A stretch of DNA of 64,000 nucleotides from Congregicoccus sp964517665 (GTDB lineage: Bacteria; Verrucomicrobiota; Verrucomicrobiia; Opitutales; Opitutaceae). Below, one piece after another: positions 50,922-59,674 of the stretch. The notes below the pieces were generated by a model. The model had not been told where the DNA came from. It ran no database searches and was given only the letters and a program-made list of their open reading frames with translations. The DNA lies in NCBI GenBank assembly GCA_964517665.1, contig CAZFCY010000001.1:23587-87586 (forward strand), written 5' to 3'. The stretch's first letter is position 1. Each line of letters begins with the position of its first letter. A program made the translations under genes and the position numbers.

Positions 50922-51863
50922 TCAGAAGTGATGCGGCGCCTGCTTCAGGATGCGGGCGAGGATGTCGGGCCAGAGTTCTCCTCCCGCGCGCTTCGACCAG
51001 TAGCAAAGTTCGCGCAGTTCCACGGCGTCGTCGAAAAGCGTGTCGATGCGCGCGTCCACAATCATGCGCGGATCAGGCCGCGGCTGGATCTCGCGAATGC
51101 CCGCGAGTTCGCAGGCCGCGCGGACTTCATCGATCGTGGGCGCCACGCCGATGGCATAGAGCGCCTCGAGCGCGTCCTGATGCGTGAGGATCGGATGGCC
51201 CGCCACGATGTTGGCATGAAACCGGTTCAGGTCCTGAAGACGCACATCCATCTCGTCCTGCCGGATCAGGTAGCGGATCCGCGCGGAACGGGAGGCGCTG
51301 ATCACGCCCTGCTTCGCCGCCTCCTCGACGCGACCGGCGTCGGTGTCGGCGATCACTGAAATCCCCTCGCGACGGCGGTTGGCCAGCTCCTTGCGCTGCA
51401 GGACATGCCCGGCCTCGTGGATGATCACGCTGGCGTGCGCGGCCTGGTCCACCAACATCTGGTGATTGCCGAAATTGTATTGTCCCCACAGGCGGCTGCC
51501 CGGTGTCCTGCCCGCGATATAGGCTTCCTCGCGCACCGGCACGGAAACGTGGATGCGGCTGTAATCGGTGAACGGAACCGGCTCCTCCGCGCGATGGCGC
51601 CTGCGCTTGCGCGCGATGACGTCGGGCGTGAGCACGCCGTCCGGATAGACCGTGGCGATGACCTGGGCGTAGGAAATCCGGCCGCTGGCGAGAGCCTCCT
51701 TTTTCAACGCCTCGAGGCGCTCGCTGTAAGCGTCCAGGCGCGCCGGAACCGACATCGCCGGCGACGTCCCGCGCGCCGACACCGCGGGAGGCGAGGCGGC
51801 CGACCGGCCGCCCACCACGGTTGTCGCGACGACGAGGCCGAGAAGAAACGCGGGGAAACGCAT
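50922..51863 (-). CDS. Exported protein with HExxH metallopeptidase motif
   Basis: A 313-residue protein beginning with a signal peptide (MRFPAFLLGLVVATTVVGGRSA). It carries one clear zinc-peptidase motif, IIHEAGHVLQ, preceded by YNFGNHQMLVDQAAHAS. An Arg/Lys-rich segment (IARKRRRHRAEEP) lies upstream and a helical C-terminal half follows. I do not recognise a named family, so the substrate is unknown; the third zinc ligand is not obvious. The ATG at 51863 is preceded by a purine-rich stretch (GGGAAG), a plausible ribosome binding site. It is a single gene, divergent from the hybrid kinase. Confidence 0.72.
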   Translation of the reverse strand: MRFPAFLLGLVVATTVVGGRSAASPPAVSARGTSPAMSVPARLDAYSERLEALKKEALASGRISYAQVIATVYPDGVLTPDVIARKRRRHRAEEPVPFTDYSRIHVSVPVREEAYIAGRTPGSRLWGQYNFGNHQMLVDQAAHASVIIHEAGHVLQRKELANRRREGISVIADTDAGRVEEAAKQGVISASRSARIRYLIRQDEMDVRLQDLNRFHANIVAGHPILTHQDALEALYAIGVAPTIDEVRAACELAGIREIQPRPDPRMIVDARIDTLFDDAVELRELCYWSKRAGGELWPDILARILKQAPHHF

Positions 51864-52169
51864 GGGAGCGTCTTCCCTTTCGGAAAGTGGCGCGCGCCGG
51901 CTTAGCGCCGCCGCGATCGGCGCGATTTTTTGATACTGATTTCGACAACCCTTTTCCGATTCTCCCCGGTCGCCCGCGCGATCGCGCGCCCGGGCCGAAA
52001 TCGAGGCGTCCGCTTCGCGCCTCGCGCTGCAACCTGCAACCCCGCCGGCTTGATCGCTCTGCAATTCACGCCGCCTCGTGGCGGCGCGACGCGCGTCGCG
52101 CGCAAAGCGTCATGGGAAGAGGGGCGCCGCCCTCCCTGCTGGCGCCTGAAATGCGGTGGCTTCGCGCAA
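51864..52169. other. Divergent intergenic region with an orphan terminator-like hairpin
   Basis: This 306-base stretch separates the exported metallopeptidase (minus) from the hybrid kinase (plus). At 51905-51931, GCGCCG and CGGCGC form a 6-base stem followed on the plus strand by GATTTTTT, a fair intrinsic terminator with no plus-strand gene in front of it. It might end a small RNA or attenuate the kinase transcript. I see no gene here. Confidence 0.5.
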
Positions 52170-53915
52170 ATGCAGCGGATCGACGCACTTCCCAGTCCCG
52201 GCGGCGGGCCGGCGGCGCCGCAGGGGCGGCAGGCTGAATTGCTCGCGGAGATCGCGACGCGATTGCTGTTGTCCGAAAACCCGAAGCCGCTCCTCGAGGG
52301 AATCATCGCCGCCGCCGGCCGCGAAGCCGGGGCGGGCGCCTTCTGCCTTCATCTCGTCGATGCCGAATCGGCGGAGCCGCGGTTCGCCGCGGGCGCGGGC
52401 ATGGCCGGCGGGACGCTCGAGCGGCTCGAACAAGCCCTGCGCCATCCCGGCCTGCTCGGGGTTGTATTGACAAAACGGATACACGTCGCGCTGGAGGACA
52501 TCGCGGGCAGCCGCGACGACGCGGCGCGCCACCTCGCGGCTTTCGGGGCCTCGTGTTGCGCGATGCTTCCGCTGATCGTGGACGGGCGCGCGCGCGGCGC
52601 GGTCACATTCATCGCTTCGGATGCTTCGTCCTTCGACGAGGCCGCGATGCGATTCCTTCGCACGATCGCGAGCCTCCTGGCCGCAAGCCTCGGCCGCGCC
52701 CGGCTCCTCTCGGACCTGCGCGATGCGCGGGACGAAGCCAGGGCGGCCCTGCGCGCCAAGGACGACTTTCTCGCCGTGCTTTCGCGCGAGCTGCGCACGC
52801 CCCTCAATCCCGTGCTCCTGATCGCGAGCGACGCGGCCGACAATCCCCGGTTGCCGGCCGCGGTCCGGAAGGATTTTCACGCCATCCGCGACAACATCCG
52901 GCTGGAGGCGCGGCTCATCGACGAACTGCTCGATCTCACGCAAATCAGCCGCGGCAGGCTCGTCCTCGCGTCCGGCGAAGTCGATCTTCACGCGGTCATC
53001 CTCGACGCGCTGAGCGCCGCGAAGGGCGACCACAAGGAGAAGACGATCGAGGCGCGGCGCGAGTTCGCCGCGACAAACGCGCGCGTCAAAGGCGACACCT
53101 CGCGGATCCGGCAGGTGTTTTGGAACATCCTGACAAACGCGTTCAAGTTCACCCCGGATGAAGGCGCCGTCACCATCGTCACGCAAAATCCCCCTCGGGG
53201 CGCGGCGATCGAAATCCAGATCACGGACACGGGCATCGGCATGAGCCGGCAGGAACTCGATTCCGTTTTCAACGCGTTCGGGCGGGGCGGGCAGACAGCG
53301 ATCGAGATCCGGAACCGCTTCGGCGGGCTCGGCCTCGGGCTCGCCATCACACGCATGCTCGTGAGGTTGCACGGCGGCACGATCGAGGCGCGCAGCCCGG
53401 GGCCCGGGCTCGGCGCGACGTTTGTCGTGACGTTTCCCAACCTCGAGGCCGCGATCGACGAAGCCCGCGAAACCCCGCCGGCGGAGCGCGGGGCGGACGC
53501 GGCCGGGCCGGGCGATGGAAAAAAGGGCGGACCCCGCCACAAGGTTCTGGTTGTCGACGACCATGCGCCCACGCGGAGCGCGCTGGCGCATTTGTTGAAG
53601 CGAAGGCGATACCTCGTGACCGTCGCCGCGGGCGCCACCGAGGCGCTCGAACGGGCGCGCGGCGGCGAGTTCGATTTGTTGCTCTCGGACCTGGGGCTGC
53701 CGGATGGAGACGGCTTCTCGGTCATGCGCCTGGTCAAGGACATCCATCCCGGGATCCGCGGCATTGCCATCAGCGGTTACGGAACGGACAGCGATCTCGA
53801 GCGCTCGCGCCGCGCCGGTTTTTCCGCGCACCTGGTCAAACCGGTCAGCATCAAGGCGCTCGAGAAGACGCTCGCGCAAGTCGCCGGCACGGTGGACGCG
53901 CGCGGCCAGGCGTAA
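52170..53915 (+). CDS. Hybrid histidine kinase with GAF and receiver domains; His phosphoacceptor replaced by Arg
   Basis: A 581-residue protein with a GAF-like sensor (about residues 20-180), a histidine kinase core and a C-terminal receiver. The dimerisation H-box reads FLAVLSRELRTPLNPVL: the phosphoacceptor His is Arg206 (codon CGC; CAC would be His). The ATP-binding boxes are intact: N-box NILTNAFKF, G1 DTGIGM, F NAFGRGG and G2 GGLGLGLAI. The receiver has VLVVDD, phospho-Asp in LLLSDLGLPDGDG and Lys in HLVKPV. It lacks membrane helices, so it is probably cytoplasmic. Without the His it cannot autophosphorylate normally; it may be a pseudokinase, a heterodimer partner, or the base may be wrong. 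Confidence 0.9.
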   Translation: MQRIDALPSPGGGPAAPQGRQAELLAEIATRLLLSENPKPLLEGIIAAAGREAGAGAFCLHLVDAESAEPRFAAGAGMAGGTLERLEQALRHPGLLGVVLTKRIHVALEDIAGSRDDAARHLAAFGASCCAMLPLIVDGRARGAVTFIASDASSFDEAAMRFLRTIASLLAASLGRARLLSDLRDARDEARAALRAKDDFLAVLSRELRTPLNPVLLIASDAADNPRLPAAVRKDFHAIRDNIRLEARLIDELLDLTQISRGRLVLASGEVDLHAVILDALSAAKGDHKEKTIEARREFAATNARVKGDTSRIRQVFWNILTNAFKFTPDEGAVTIVTQNPPRGAAIEIQITDTGIGMSRQELDSVFNAFGRGGQTAIEIRNRFGGLGLGLAITRMLVRLHGGTIEARSPGPGLGATFVVTFPNLEAAIDEARETPPAERGADAAGPGDGKKGGPRHKVLVVDDHAPTRSALAHLLKRRRYLVTVAAGATEALERARGGEFDLLLSDLGLPDGDGFSVMRLVKDIHPGIRGIAISGYGTDSDLERSRRAGFSAHLVKPVSIKALEKTLAQVAGTVDARGQA

Positions 53916-53962
53916 CCGGCTGCCCGCCTGCGGCTGGCCTTCTCTCGGGAATCGCAGCTATT

Positions 53963-54038
53963 TTTGGAGTGCGGTGATTCATCGCCGCTTTCGACCGCCG
54001 GGAGGCCCAAAGTGGCGACAAGTCGCCGCGCTTCCAAA
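53963..54038. repeat. Imperfect inverted repeat upstream of EamA gene
   Basis: Arms starting TTTGGAGTGCGGTGATTCAT pair imperfectly with the complement ending GGCGACAAGTCGCCGCGC. It belongs to the same family as 5310-5380 and creates a spurious N-terminal extension of the EamA frame (HRRF-type peptide). Confidence 0.65.
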
Positions 54039-54128
54039 GGTCGGAGAAAAAATCAGCCCGGCCGTCCGCCTGCCTCCGCGACAGCGCGCTCGACTCGCGG
54101 AGATCGCCGGCCAGCATCGCCGGCTCGC

Positions 54129-55004
54129 ATGGTCTGGCGTTATTCCCTGCTGCTTTTCGGCGTGTTCGCGTGCTCCACCGCCGCGATCCTGATCAAGGCC
54201 AGCGCCACGCATCCGACGGTGCTGGGAGCGATGCGCCTGTTGATCGCGGCGGCATTTCTGGCGCCGCTCGCGTGGCGCGATCACCGGCGCCCGGGCACGG
54301 TTTTCGGGCTCGCGCAGCTTCGGCGCACCTGGGCGCCGTCGATCGTGCTCGCGGCCCATTTCATCTCGTGGGGATTCGGCGCGCGCATGACGCTGTCGGC
54401 GCAGGCGAGCCTGGTCGTGAATCTTGCGCCGGTCGCCATTCCTTTTTTTCTGCACGCGCTCGTCGGCGAGACGATCACGCGGCGCGAGATCGTCGGCACC
54501 GCGCTCGCGATCGGCGGGGTGATGCTCCTCAGCGTGCGCGACGCGCTCGCCGGCGGCGGCGATTTCTGGGGAAACGTCGTCTGCTTCGCCTCCATGCTGC
54601 TGTTCGCCTGGTATCTCGCGCTCGGCCGCAAGAATCGCGACTTCCCCACCCTCTGGCTCTACGTCGTGCCGATCTACGCGCAGGCCGGCGCCATCTGCCT
54701 GTTGTTTTCCCTGCCCTGGATCGGTGGGTTCGAATACGATTCCCCGCGCGAGTGGTCGCTCATGGCGGGCCTCGCGGTCGCGCCGACGATCATCGGGCAT
54801 TCGCTGCTCAACTCCAGCATGCGCCACCTCCGCGGCCAGATCGTGAGCCTGTGCAACGTCGGCCAGTTTCTCTTCGCCGGCGTGATCGCCTGGTTCATCT
54901 TTCGCGAGGCGCCGGCGCTGACGTTCTATCTCGCGAGCGCTCTCGTCGTCGCGGGCGTCGCCCTCGTCGTGCTCCAGGCGCCGCCGCAGCCCCGGATGCG
55001 TTGA
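54129..55004 (+). CDS. EamA/DMT family transporter
   Basis: A 291-residue integral membrane protein of the drug/metabolite transporter superfamily with ten predicted membrane helices in two EamA repeats. The first begins MVWRYSLLLFGVFACSTAAI and each half has the typical small-residue-rich helices. The in-frame DNA upstream to 53964 is a palindromic repeat and is not coding, so I chose ATG 54129. Such proteins export amino acids, nucleotides or unknown metabolites; the substrate is not predictable. It stands alone on the plus strand, converging on DUF5069. Confidence 0.9.
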   Translation: MVWRYSLLLFGVFACSTAAILIKASATHPTVLGAMRLLIAAAFLAPLAWRDHRRPGTVFGLAQLRRTWAPSIVLAAHFISWGFGARMTLSAQASLVVNLAPVAIPFFLHALVGETITRREIVGTALAIGGVMLLSVRDALAGGGDFWGNVVCFASMLLFAWYLALGRKNRDFPTLWLYVVPIYAQAGAICLLFSLPWIGGFEYDSPREWSLMAGLAVAPTIIGHSLLNSSMRHLRGQIVSLCNVGQFLFAGVIAWFIFREAPALTFYLASALVVAGVALVVLQAPPQPRMR

Positions 55005-55015
55005 GCGAAGGCGGC

Positions 55016-55033
55016 CGCGGCGCGAAAGCCGCG
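55016..55033. terminator. Small hairpin between convergent genes
   Basis: CGCGGC and GCCGCG pair around a 6-base loop between the stops of the EamA and DUF5069 genes. No T-run. Confidence 0.35.
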
Positions 55034-55035
55034 CG

Positions 55036-55494
55036 TCAATCCGCCCACGGCTTCGACGCCACCGGATCGCGGCCCTCGTCGAAATCGAAAAGGTCGAAGA
55101 ATGTCTCGATCGGCTTGCCGGTCAGGCCGTATGCGGCGATCCGCTCTTGCAGCGCCGTCGTGCGATCGTCGCGCCAGCCGATCTTCATCATGAAACGGTT
55201 CCAGGCATTGACCTCGTCGCCGGTGCGTTCGGTTCCCGTTTTGCGCGCCCACGCAAGCATGGCGTCGTCGCTCCCGCCTTCGCGCGTGCGCGCGGCCAGA
55301 TCGTCGTAGGCGATTCCGAGAAAGCGGCAGCAACGCGCGTCGAACAAACCCGGCCGCCACGCGCCGAGATTCTCATGGTATTCCGCGGGCAGTTTTCCCG
55401 CCGCGTGCAGGCGGATCTTGTCGAGCATCCGCCCGAAATAAACGAGGCCGCCCACCTTGTCGTAGGCGCTGCGCAAACCAGCAATGTGTGCCAT
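55036..55494 (-). CDS. DUF5069 protein
   Basis: A 152-residue protein of the DUF5069 family, which I know mainly from Verrucomicrobia and their relatives. It is helical and cytoplasmic, with GGLVYFGRMLDKIRLHAAGKLP near the N-terminus, FLGIAYDDLA in the middle and GKPIETFFDLFDFDEGR near the C-terminus. No function is known. I chose the ATG at 55494, as the upstream in-frame sequence consists of dispersed repeats (55547-55558, 55601-55618, 55648-55689). Confidence 0.88.
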   Translation of the reverse strand: MAHIAGLRSAYDKVGGLVYFGRMLDKIRLHAAGKLPAEYHENLGAWRPGLFDARCCRFLGIAYDDLAARTREGGSDDAMLAWARKTGTERTGDEVNAWNRFMMKIGWRDDRTTALQERIAAYGLTGKPIETFFDLFDFDEGRDPVASKPWAD

Positions 55495-55600
55495 CGCGGC
55501 GAAACCTGCGCCGGCGACACGAAGCCCGCAAGCCTCTCCCTTCCCTGCCCTCCCGGGCACGTGATTGGGGAGTGGAGTGACAGGGCGGAACCCCGAGAGA

Positions 55601-55618
55601 GCGAGCTGGCGGCCTACA
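55601..55618. repeat. Dispersed repeat GCGAGCTGGCGGCCTACA
   Basis: An exact 18-base complement of 63886-63903. The two copies are 8 kb apart in gaps between unrelated genes. Confidence 0.6.
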
Positions 55619-55647
55619 AAATAGGCGTCTCGCCGATGTTGCCCCGC

Positions 55648-55689
55648 AAAGCCAGGATTCTGTCGCGTACGCGACAAAATTCCGGCTTT
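55648..55689. repeat. Palindrome with 16-base perfect core TGTCGCGTACGCGACA
   Basis: The core (55661-55676) is a perfect palindrome and the arms extend to 20 bases each with 17 matches. It lies between the HEAT-repeat gene and DUF5069. Similar palindromes are common dispersed elements; it could also be a processing stem. Confidence 0.7.
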
Positions 55690-55713
55690 GTGTTCGGCGT
55701 GGCCGGAGGCTTG

Positions 55714-57684
55714 TCAGCGGGCGCGGCCGGAGGCGCGGCGGCGTTCCTTGATGTCGTTGAGGGCCTTGTCGGCCGCGGCGGTCGCTCCGGGGATGAGGAG
55801 CCAGCCGCGGAGCATGTCCACGACCGCGCCGCCGTTGTGCTTCGCGAGCGCTTCCACGACCAGCGCGCGATCCTCCTTCTCGAAAGCGGTCATCATGCAG
55901 GTCTGGAAACCGCGCAACGATTCCTCGCGCGAACCGCGGAATGTCTCGCCGCTGACGCGCAGGAGCGAGCGCCATGCCGATTGCCGGGTGGCCGCATCCA
56001 GATCGTCGCGCGCGATGACGGCCTGCAGCACCGGGATCGCGTCCGCCTTCTGCCACGCGAGCACGGCGCGCAGCGCGGCCTCGTCGGGCGCGTCCGCGGT
56101 GATCAACGGCTTCAACAGCTCCAGCGCCGGCGCGTCGCCGATCGCGCCGGCCATGCGAACGGCCGAGGCGCGGGACTCCGCGTCGGCGGACGCGATTCGC
56201 GGCTCGAGGACGCGGGTGACCTCGCCTTCCCCGGACTCGCGCCCGATGGCCACGATCGCGCGCTCGATCGCCGGACGCGCGGACGGCTCCGCGGCGTCCC
56301 ATTGCTCGAGCAACATCGGAACAACCTTCGCGTCGCCAAGGGCGCCGATGGCCCTGTAGGTTTCCGAAGCCAACGGCCGATCCGCTCCCGGACCCGCCTT
56401 GAGCAAAGCCGGAATCGCCTCGCGATACGAACGCGCGACGAGAATTCCAGGAAGCGCGCGGCGAATGGCGGAATCGGCTTTTCCAAACTCCTCGATCAAG
56501 CGCGTGTTTACCGCGGGATCCGGAACCGACCCGATCGCCGCAAGCGCGGCCTCCCGCGTGGCGGCGCCGTCCGCGGCGAGTCCGAACAAGGCATCGAGGT
56601 CCGACGCATCGCCGATCCGGCCGAGCGCGGCGATGGAGGTCGTCTTCAAGCCGGCGTCGTCCGCCGCGATCGACTCGCGCGCCAAAGGCAGCACGGCGCG
56701 GGAGAAGTCGCCGGAGAGATTTTCGATCAACAACGCGCGCGATTCCGCCGGCCACGTCTTCGCCGAGGCGACGAGGGATTCGCGCGCCGGCCCCGTGGCG
56801 ACGAGATCGAGCGCCTGCGCGCCGATCAAACGCCGCTCGTGCTCGTCCGAGGCGAGGAGCGCGGAAACGCGTTCGAGCGCGCCCTCCGGCTCCGCTTCGA
56901 TCGACAACCGCCACGCGGCCGCGCGCACGCCCGGAGGCGAGTCGTCTTCGCGCAGCTTTTCGAGCGCGGCGGCCACGCCCTTCGGCGCGTTGCCGGCGGC
57001 GATCAAGAGATCGCATGCAAGCAGGATCGCGTCGGCGCGCGCGCCTTCGAGCGAATCGCCCGGGTCGAGCGCGGTGAGCGCCTTCAAGGCGGCCTCGCTT
57101 CCGATCGCGCCCAGCGCGCGCGCGGCCGCCCCGGCGACGGTCGAGTCGGAGCTTCTCGCGAGTTTCGCCAGCGGTTCGACCGCCTTCGCCACGCGGCGCG
57201 CGCCGAGGCTGTTGATCACGCCGGGGCGGGTCGCGTCCGGGCTTTTGGCGAGCGCGTCGAGAAACGCCCGGTCGACCGCGCCTCCCGGCATGGGCTCGAG
57301 GATGAAGCGCGCGGAGCGCGACATCCCGGGATCGTTCAACAACCGGCTCAGCGGCGCGATCGCCGCGTCGGAGGCGAAACCGGCGAGCACGACGCAGGCG
57401 GCGCGGCGGCCCGCGAGGGGCGCGTTCGCATCCGTCGCGACGGCGAGGAGGGCTTTCTCGAGCGCGGCGCGTTTCGCCGGCGAAGCCTCGCGCATCCGCG
57501 CCTGCAAGGCCGGGATGACCGCGCCGGTGTCGGCATCGTTTTCAAACGCGCGCAGGTCCGCGGGCGACGCATCGACGAGCGTCGCCGCGGTTTCGGCCGC
57601 GAAGGCGCGGGGGGCGGCGGCGGGGGAAACCGCGAGATGGAAAAGCGTGAGCGCGCAAACGCCCGTGAGAGAAATGGACTTCAT
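55714..57684 (-). CDS. Exported HEAT-repeat protein
   Basis: A 656-residue protein with an N-terminal signal-like segment (ISLTGVCALTLFHLAVSPAAA) and then about 15 alpha-helical HEAT/armadillo-like repeats of roughly 35-40 residues, for example AVEPLAKLARSSDSTVAGAAARALGAIG and GLKTTSIAALGRIGDASDLDALFGLA. It is probably periplasmic or surface-associated and works as a protein-protein scaffold. It follows the Tat-type oxidoreductase gene by 14 bases on the same strand, so they are likely one operon. HEAT proteins beside Gfo/Idh/MocA genes are frequent in Planctomycetes and Verrucomicrobia. Confidence 0.87.
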   Translation of the reverse strand: MKSISLTGVCALTLFHLAVSPAAAPRAFAAETAATLVDASPADLRAFENDADTGAVIPALQARMREASPAKRAALEKALLAVATDANAPLAGRRAACVVLAGFASDAAIAPLSRLLNDPGMSRSARFILEPMPGGAVDRAFLDALAKSPDATRPGVINSLGARRVAKAVEPLAKLARSSDSTVAGAAARALGAIGSEAALKALTALDPGDSLEGARADAILLACDLLIAAGNAPKGVAAALEKLREDDSPPGVRAAAWRLSIEAEPEGALERVSALLASDEHERRLIGAQALDLVATGPARESLVASAKTWPAESRALLIENLSGDFSRAVLPLARESIAADDAGLKTTSIAALGRIGDASDLDALFGLAADGAATREAALAAIGSVPDPAVNTRLIEEFGKADSAIRRALPGILVARSYREAIPALLKAGPGADRPLASETYRAIGALGDAKVVPMLLEQWDAAEPSARPAIERAIVAIGRESGEGEVTRVLEPRIASADAESRASAVRMAGAIGDAPALELLKPLITADAPDEAALRAVLAWQKADAIPVLQAVIARDDLDAATRQSAWRSLLRVSGETFRGSREESLRGFQTCMMTAFEKEDRALVVEALAKHNGGAVVDMLRGWLLIPGATAAADKALNDIKERRRASGRAR

Positions 57685-57698
57685 GGCGGACACGGGTT

Positions 57699-59018
57699 TC
57701 AAGCGAGGCTCCAGGGTTGGCGGTAGGCGCGGCCGAGCAAGGCGGCGGCGGCGGGATCGCCGAGAAGCGCCTCCTTCGCGGGATCCCATTTCAACACGCG
57801 CCCGGTGAGGATCGAGATGAGGCCGAGATGACCGACGCTGGCCGAGCGATGCGCCACCTCGACCGGCGCGATGGCCGCGCGACGCGAGCGCACGCAGTCG
57901 AGGAAATTCCCGATGTGATCGCGGCTCTTGTAGAGACGCGTTTCGCCGGCGCCGATGACCTCGTTCCACAACCCGGGCGGGTTGGTCGCCTGGATGCCGT
58001 CTCGATTCACCCAGATCCAGCGGCCGTCTTCGCCGATCCAGCGCGTGCCCATGCCCATCTCGAGCTGGCTCGCGTTGGCCACGGTGATCACGACCCCGGT
58101 GGCGTAGCGGCAATCGACCTTGTAGGTGATCGGCGCGTCGAACACGCCGTCTTTGGGAAACACGCCCGAGCCCTTGATCTCGACCGGGCCGGTGCGCTCG
58201 AGATCGAGCGCCCAGTGCGCGATGTCGAGGTGGTGGCCGATCCAGTCGACCAGTTGTCCGCCGCCCCAATCCAGCACCCAGCGCCAGTCCCAATGGCAGA
58301 AACCGCGATACGGCCTCTCCGGCGCCGGGCCGAGCCACATGTCCCAATCCAGGCTCTCCGGCGCCGGCGCGATCCCGCGCCGCGGACCCGGATCGCCATC
58401 GGGCAGGCCGACTTCGACGCGCGCGACCTTGCCGAGCCGGCCGTTGCGCACGAGTTCGGAGGCATGGTGGAAATTCTCCTGCGAGCGCTGCCAGCTCCCG
58501 GTCTGCCACACGCGCCCGTGCGACTCGACGGCGCGCACGATCGCCCGGCCCTCGCGCAGGTCGTGCGAGAGGGGTTTCTCGCCATAGATGTCCTTGCCCG
58601 CGCGCGCCGAGGCGATCGCGGTGAGCGCGTGCCAGTGATCGGGGGTCGCCATCGAGATCGCGTCGATGTCGTCGCGCGCGATGAGTTCGCGGAAGTCGGC
58701 GTAAGTCGCGCAATCGGTGTTTCCGTATTGCTCGTCGACCCGCGCCTTCGCGTCGGCGAGGCGAACGCTGTCCACGTCGCAGACCGCGAGCCATTGCACG
58801 CGGTCCTGCGAGAGGAAGCCGCGCATGTTCGACATGCCCTGCGAGCCCATGCCGATCCCGCCGACGGTGATGCGGTTGCTGGGCGCATTGGCGCCGAAGA
58901 CGCTCGACGGCACAATCGTGGGAAAGCCGAGGATCGCGGCTGCTCCAGCGGCATGTTTGAGGAAACCGCGGCGCGACAGGCGCGCGTCTCCGTTCGGGGG
59001 CAAGGGCTCCGGTGACAT
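57699..59018 (-). CDS. Tat-exported Gfo/Idh/MocA oxidoreductase
   Basis: A 439-residue dehydrogenase. The N-terminus has a twin-arginine signal SRRGFLKHAAGAAAILGFP. The Rossmann motif is VGGIGMGSQG and the catalytic Lys is in GEKPLSHD (EKP). VDWIGHHLDIAHWALDL follows in the C-terminal domain. The enzyme probably oxidises a sugar or its derivative outside the cytoplasm with bound NAD(P). It is the first of three such enzymes in 6 kb and precedes the HEAT gene. Confidence 0.92.
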   Translation of the reverse strand: MSPEPLPPNGDARLSRRGFLKHAAGAAAILGFPTIVPSSVFGANAPSNRITVGGIGMGSQGMSNMRGFLSQDRVQWLAVCDVDSVRLADAKARVDEQYGNTDCATYADFRELIARDDIDAISMATPDHWHALTAIASARAGKDIYGEKPLSHDLREGRAIVRAVESHGRVWQTGSWQRSQENFHHASELVRNGRLGKVARVEVGLPDGDPGPRRGIAPAPESLDWDMWLGPAPERPYRGFCHWDWRWVLDWGGGQLVDWIGHHLDIAHWALDLERTGPVEIKGSGVFPKDGVFDAPITYKVDCRYATGVVITVANASQLEMGMGTRWIGEDGRWIWVNRDGIQATNPPGLWNEVIGAGETRLYKSRDHIGNFLDCVRSRRAAIAPVEVAHRSASVGHLGLISILTGRVLKWDPAKEALLGDPAAAALLGRAYRQPWSLA

Positions 59019-59101
59019 GGGTCGCACCTTTTGCTCTGCGCGGAATTTAATCAAATCCGTTCCTAAAGAAACGGATGGCGGAGAACCCGGCCGCGCCCGG
59101 G

Positions 59102-59500
59102 CTACGGGCTTTCCGGCGCGAGGCCGTCGAGCAGGCGGCGGTCGCGCTTGGTCGGGCGGCCGGATCCCCTGGGGCGCGTGAGCACCTGCTGCGCGATCGA
59201 GAGGCGGACGCGGTCCCACTCCTCCGGCGGCGTGAGGTCGTCGAGCAACGTGCCGACCAGCCCCGCTCCCACGCGCTTGTCGGCGATGCCGACGACGCGA
59301 AGCGTGCGGGTCGGCCCGGGGGTGCGCGCGACGATTGTCTCGCCGAGCCGCACCGGCCGGCCGGGTTTCACGGCTTGCTCGTTGATCTTCACGTGGCCGG
59401 CCTTGCAGGCCTCGAGCGCGAGCGCCCGCGTCTTGAATACGCGGGCGGCCCACAGCCACTTGTCGATGCGCACCTCTGCGGTCTCCGCCATTGGGTCCAT
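59102..59500 (-). CDS. S4-domain RNA-binding protein (Hsp15-like)
   Basis: A 132-residue protein with an N-terminal S4 domain (RIDKWLWAARVFKTRALALEACKAGHVKIN) followed by a linker and a basic C-terminus (RPRGSGRPTKRDRRLL). This matches HslR/Hsp15-type proteins, which bind free 50S subunits carrying nascent chains. The start is ATG 59500 or the ATG three codons on. It is upstream of the Tat oxidoreductase gene on the same strand with an 83-base gap and is probably unrelated in function. Confidence 0.9.
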   Translation of the reverse strand: MDPMAETAEVRIDKWLWAARVFKTRALALEACKAGHVKINEQAVKPGRPVRLGETIVARTPGPTRTLRVVGIADKRVGAGLVGTLLDDLTPPEEWDRVRLSIAQQVLTRPRGSGRPTKRDRRLLDGLAPESP

Positions 59501-59674
59501 CGTGCGGAATTGCCCGGCGCGGTTCAATCTCCCGATGAACGGCGAGCCGCGCTCGCGAGTCTCATGGAGCCCATAAGTCGCCCTCCAATCGCCCGCGTTC
59601 ACTCGCGCGGCGCTGACAACGTTTGCTTGCGACTTGCAGGCGAGCGGCCTCAATGCGAATTCTCCCAAATACCC

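Noticed and set aside
53964..54128. An N-terminal extension of the EamA transporter
   Set aside because: The 165 bases are a palindromic repeat; the hydrophobic transporter N-terminus begins at ATG 54129.
55648..55689. 16-base palindrome as an intrinsic terminator for the HEAT gene
   Set aside because: No T-run follows on either strand; it fits a dispersed palindromic repeat better.
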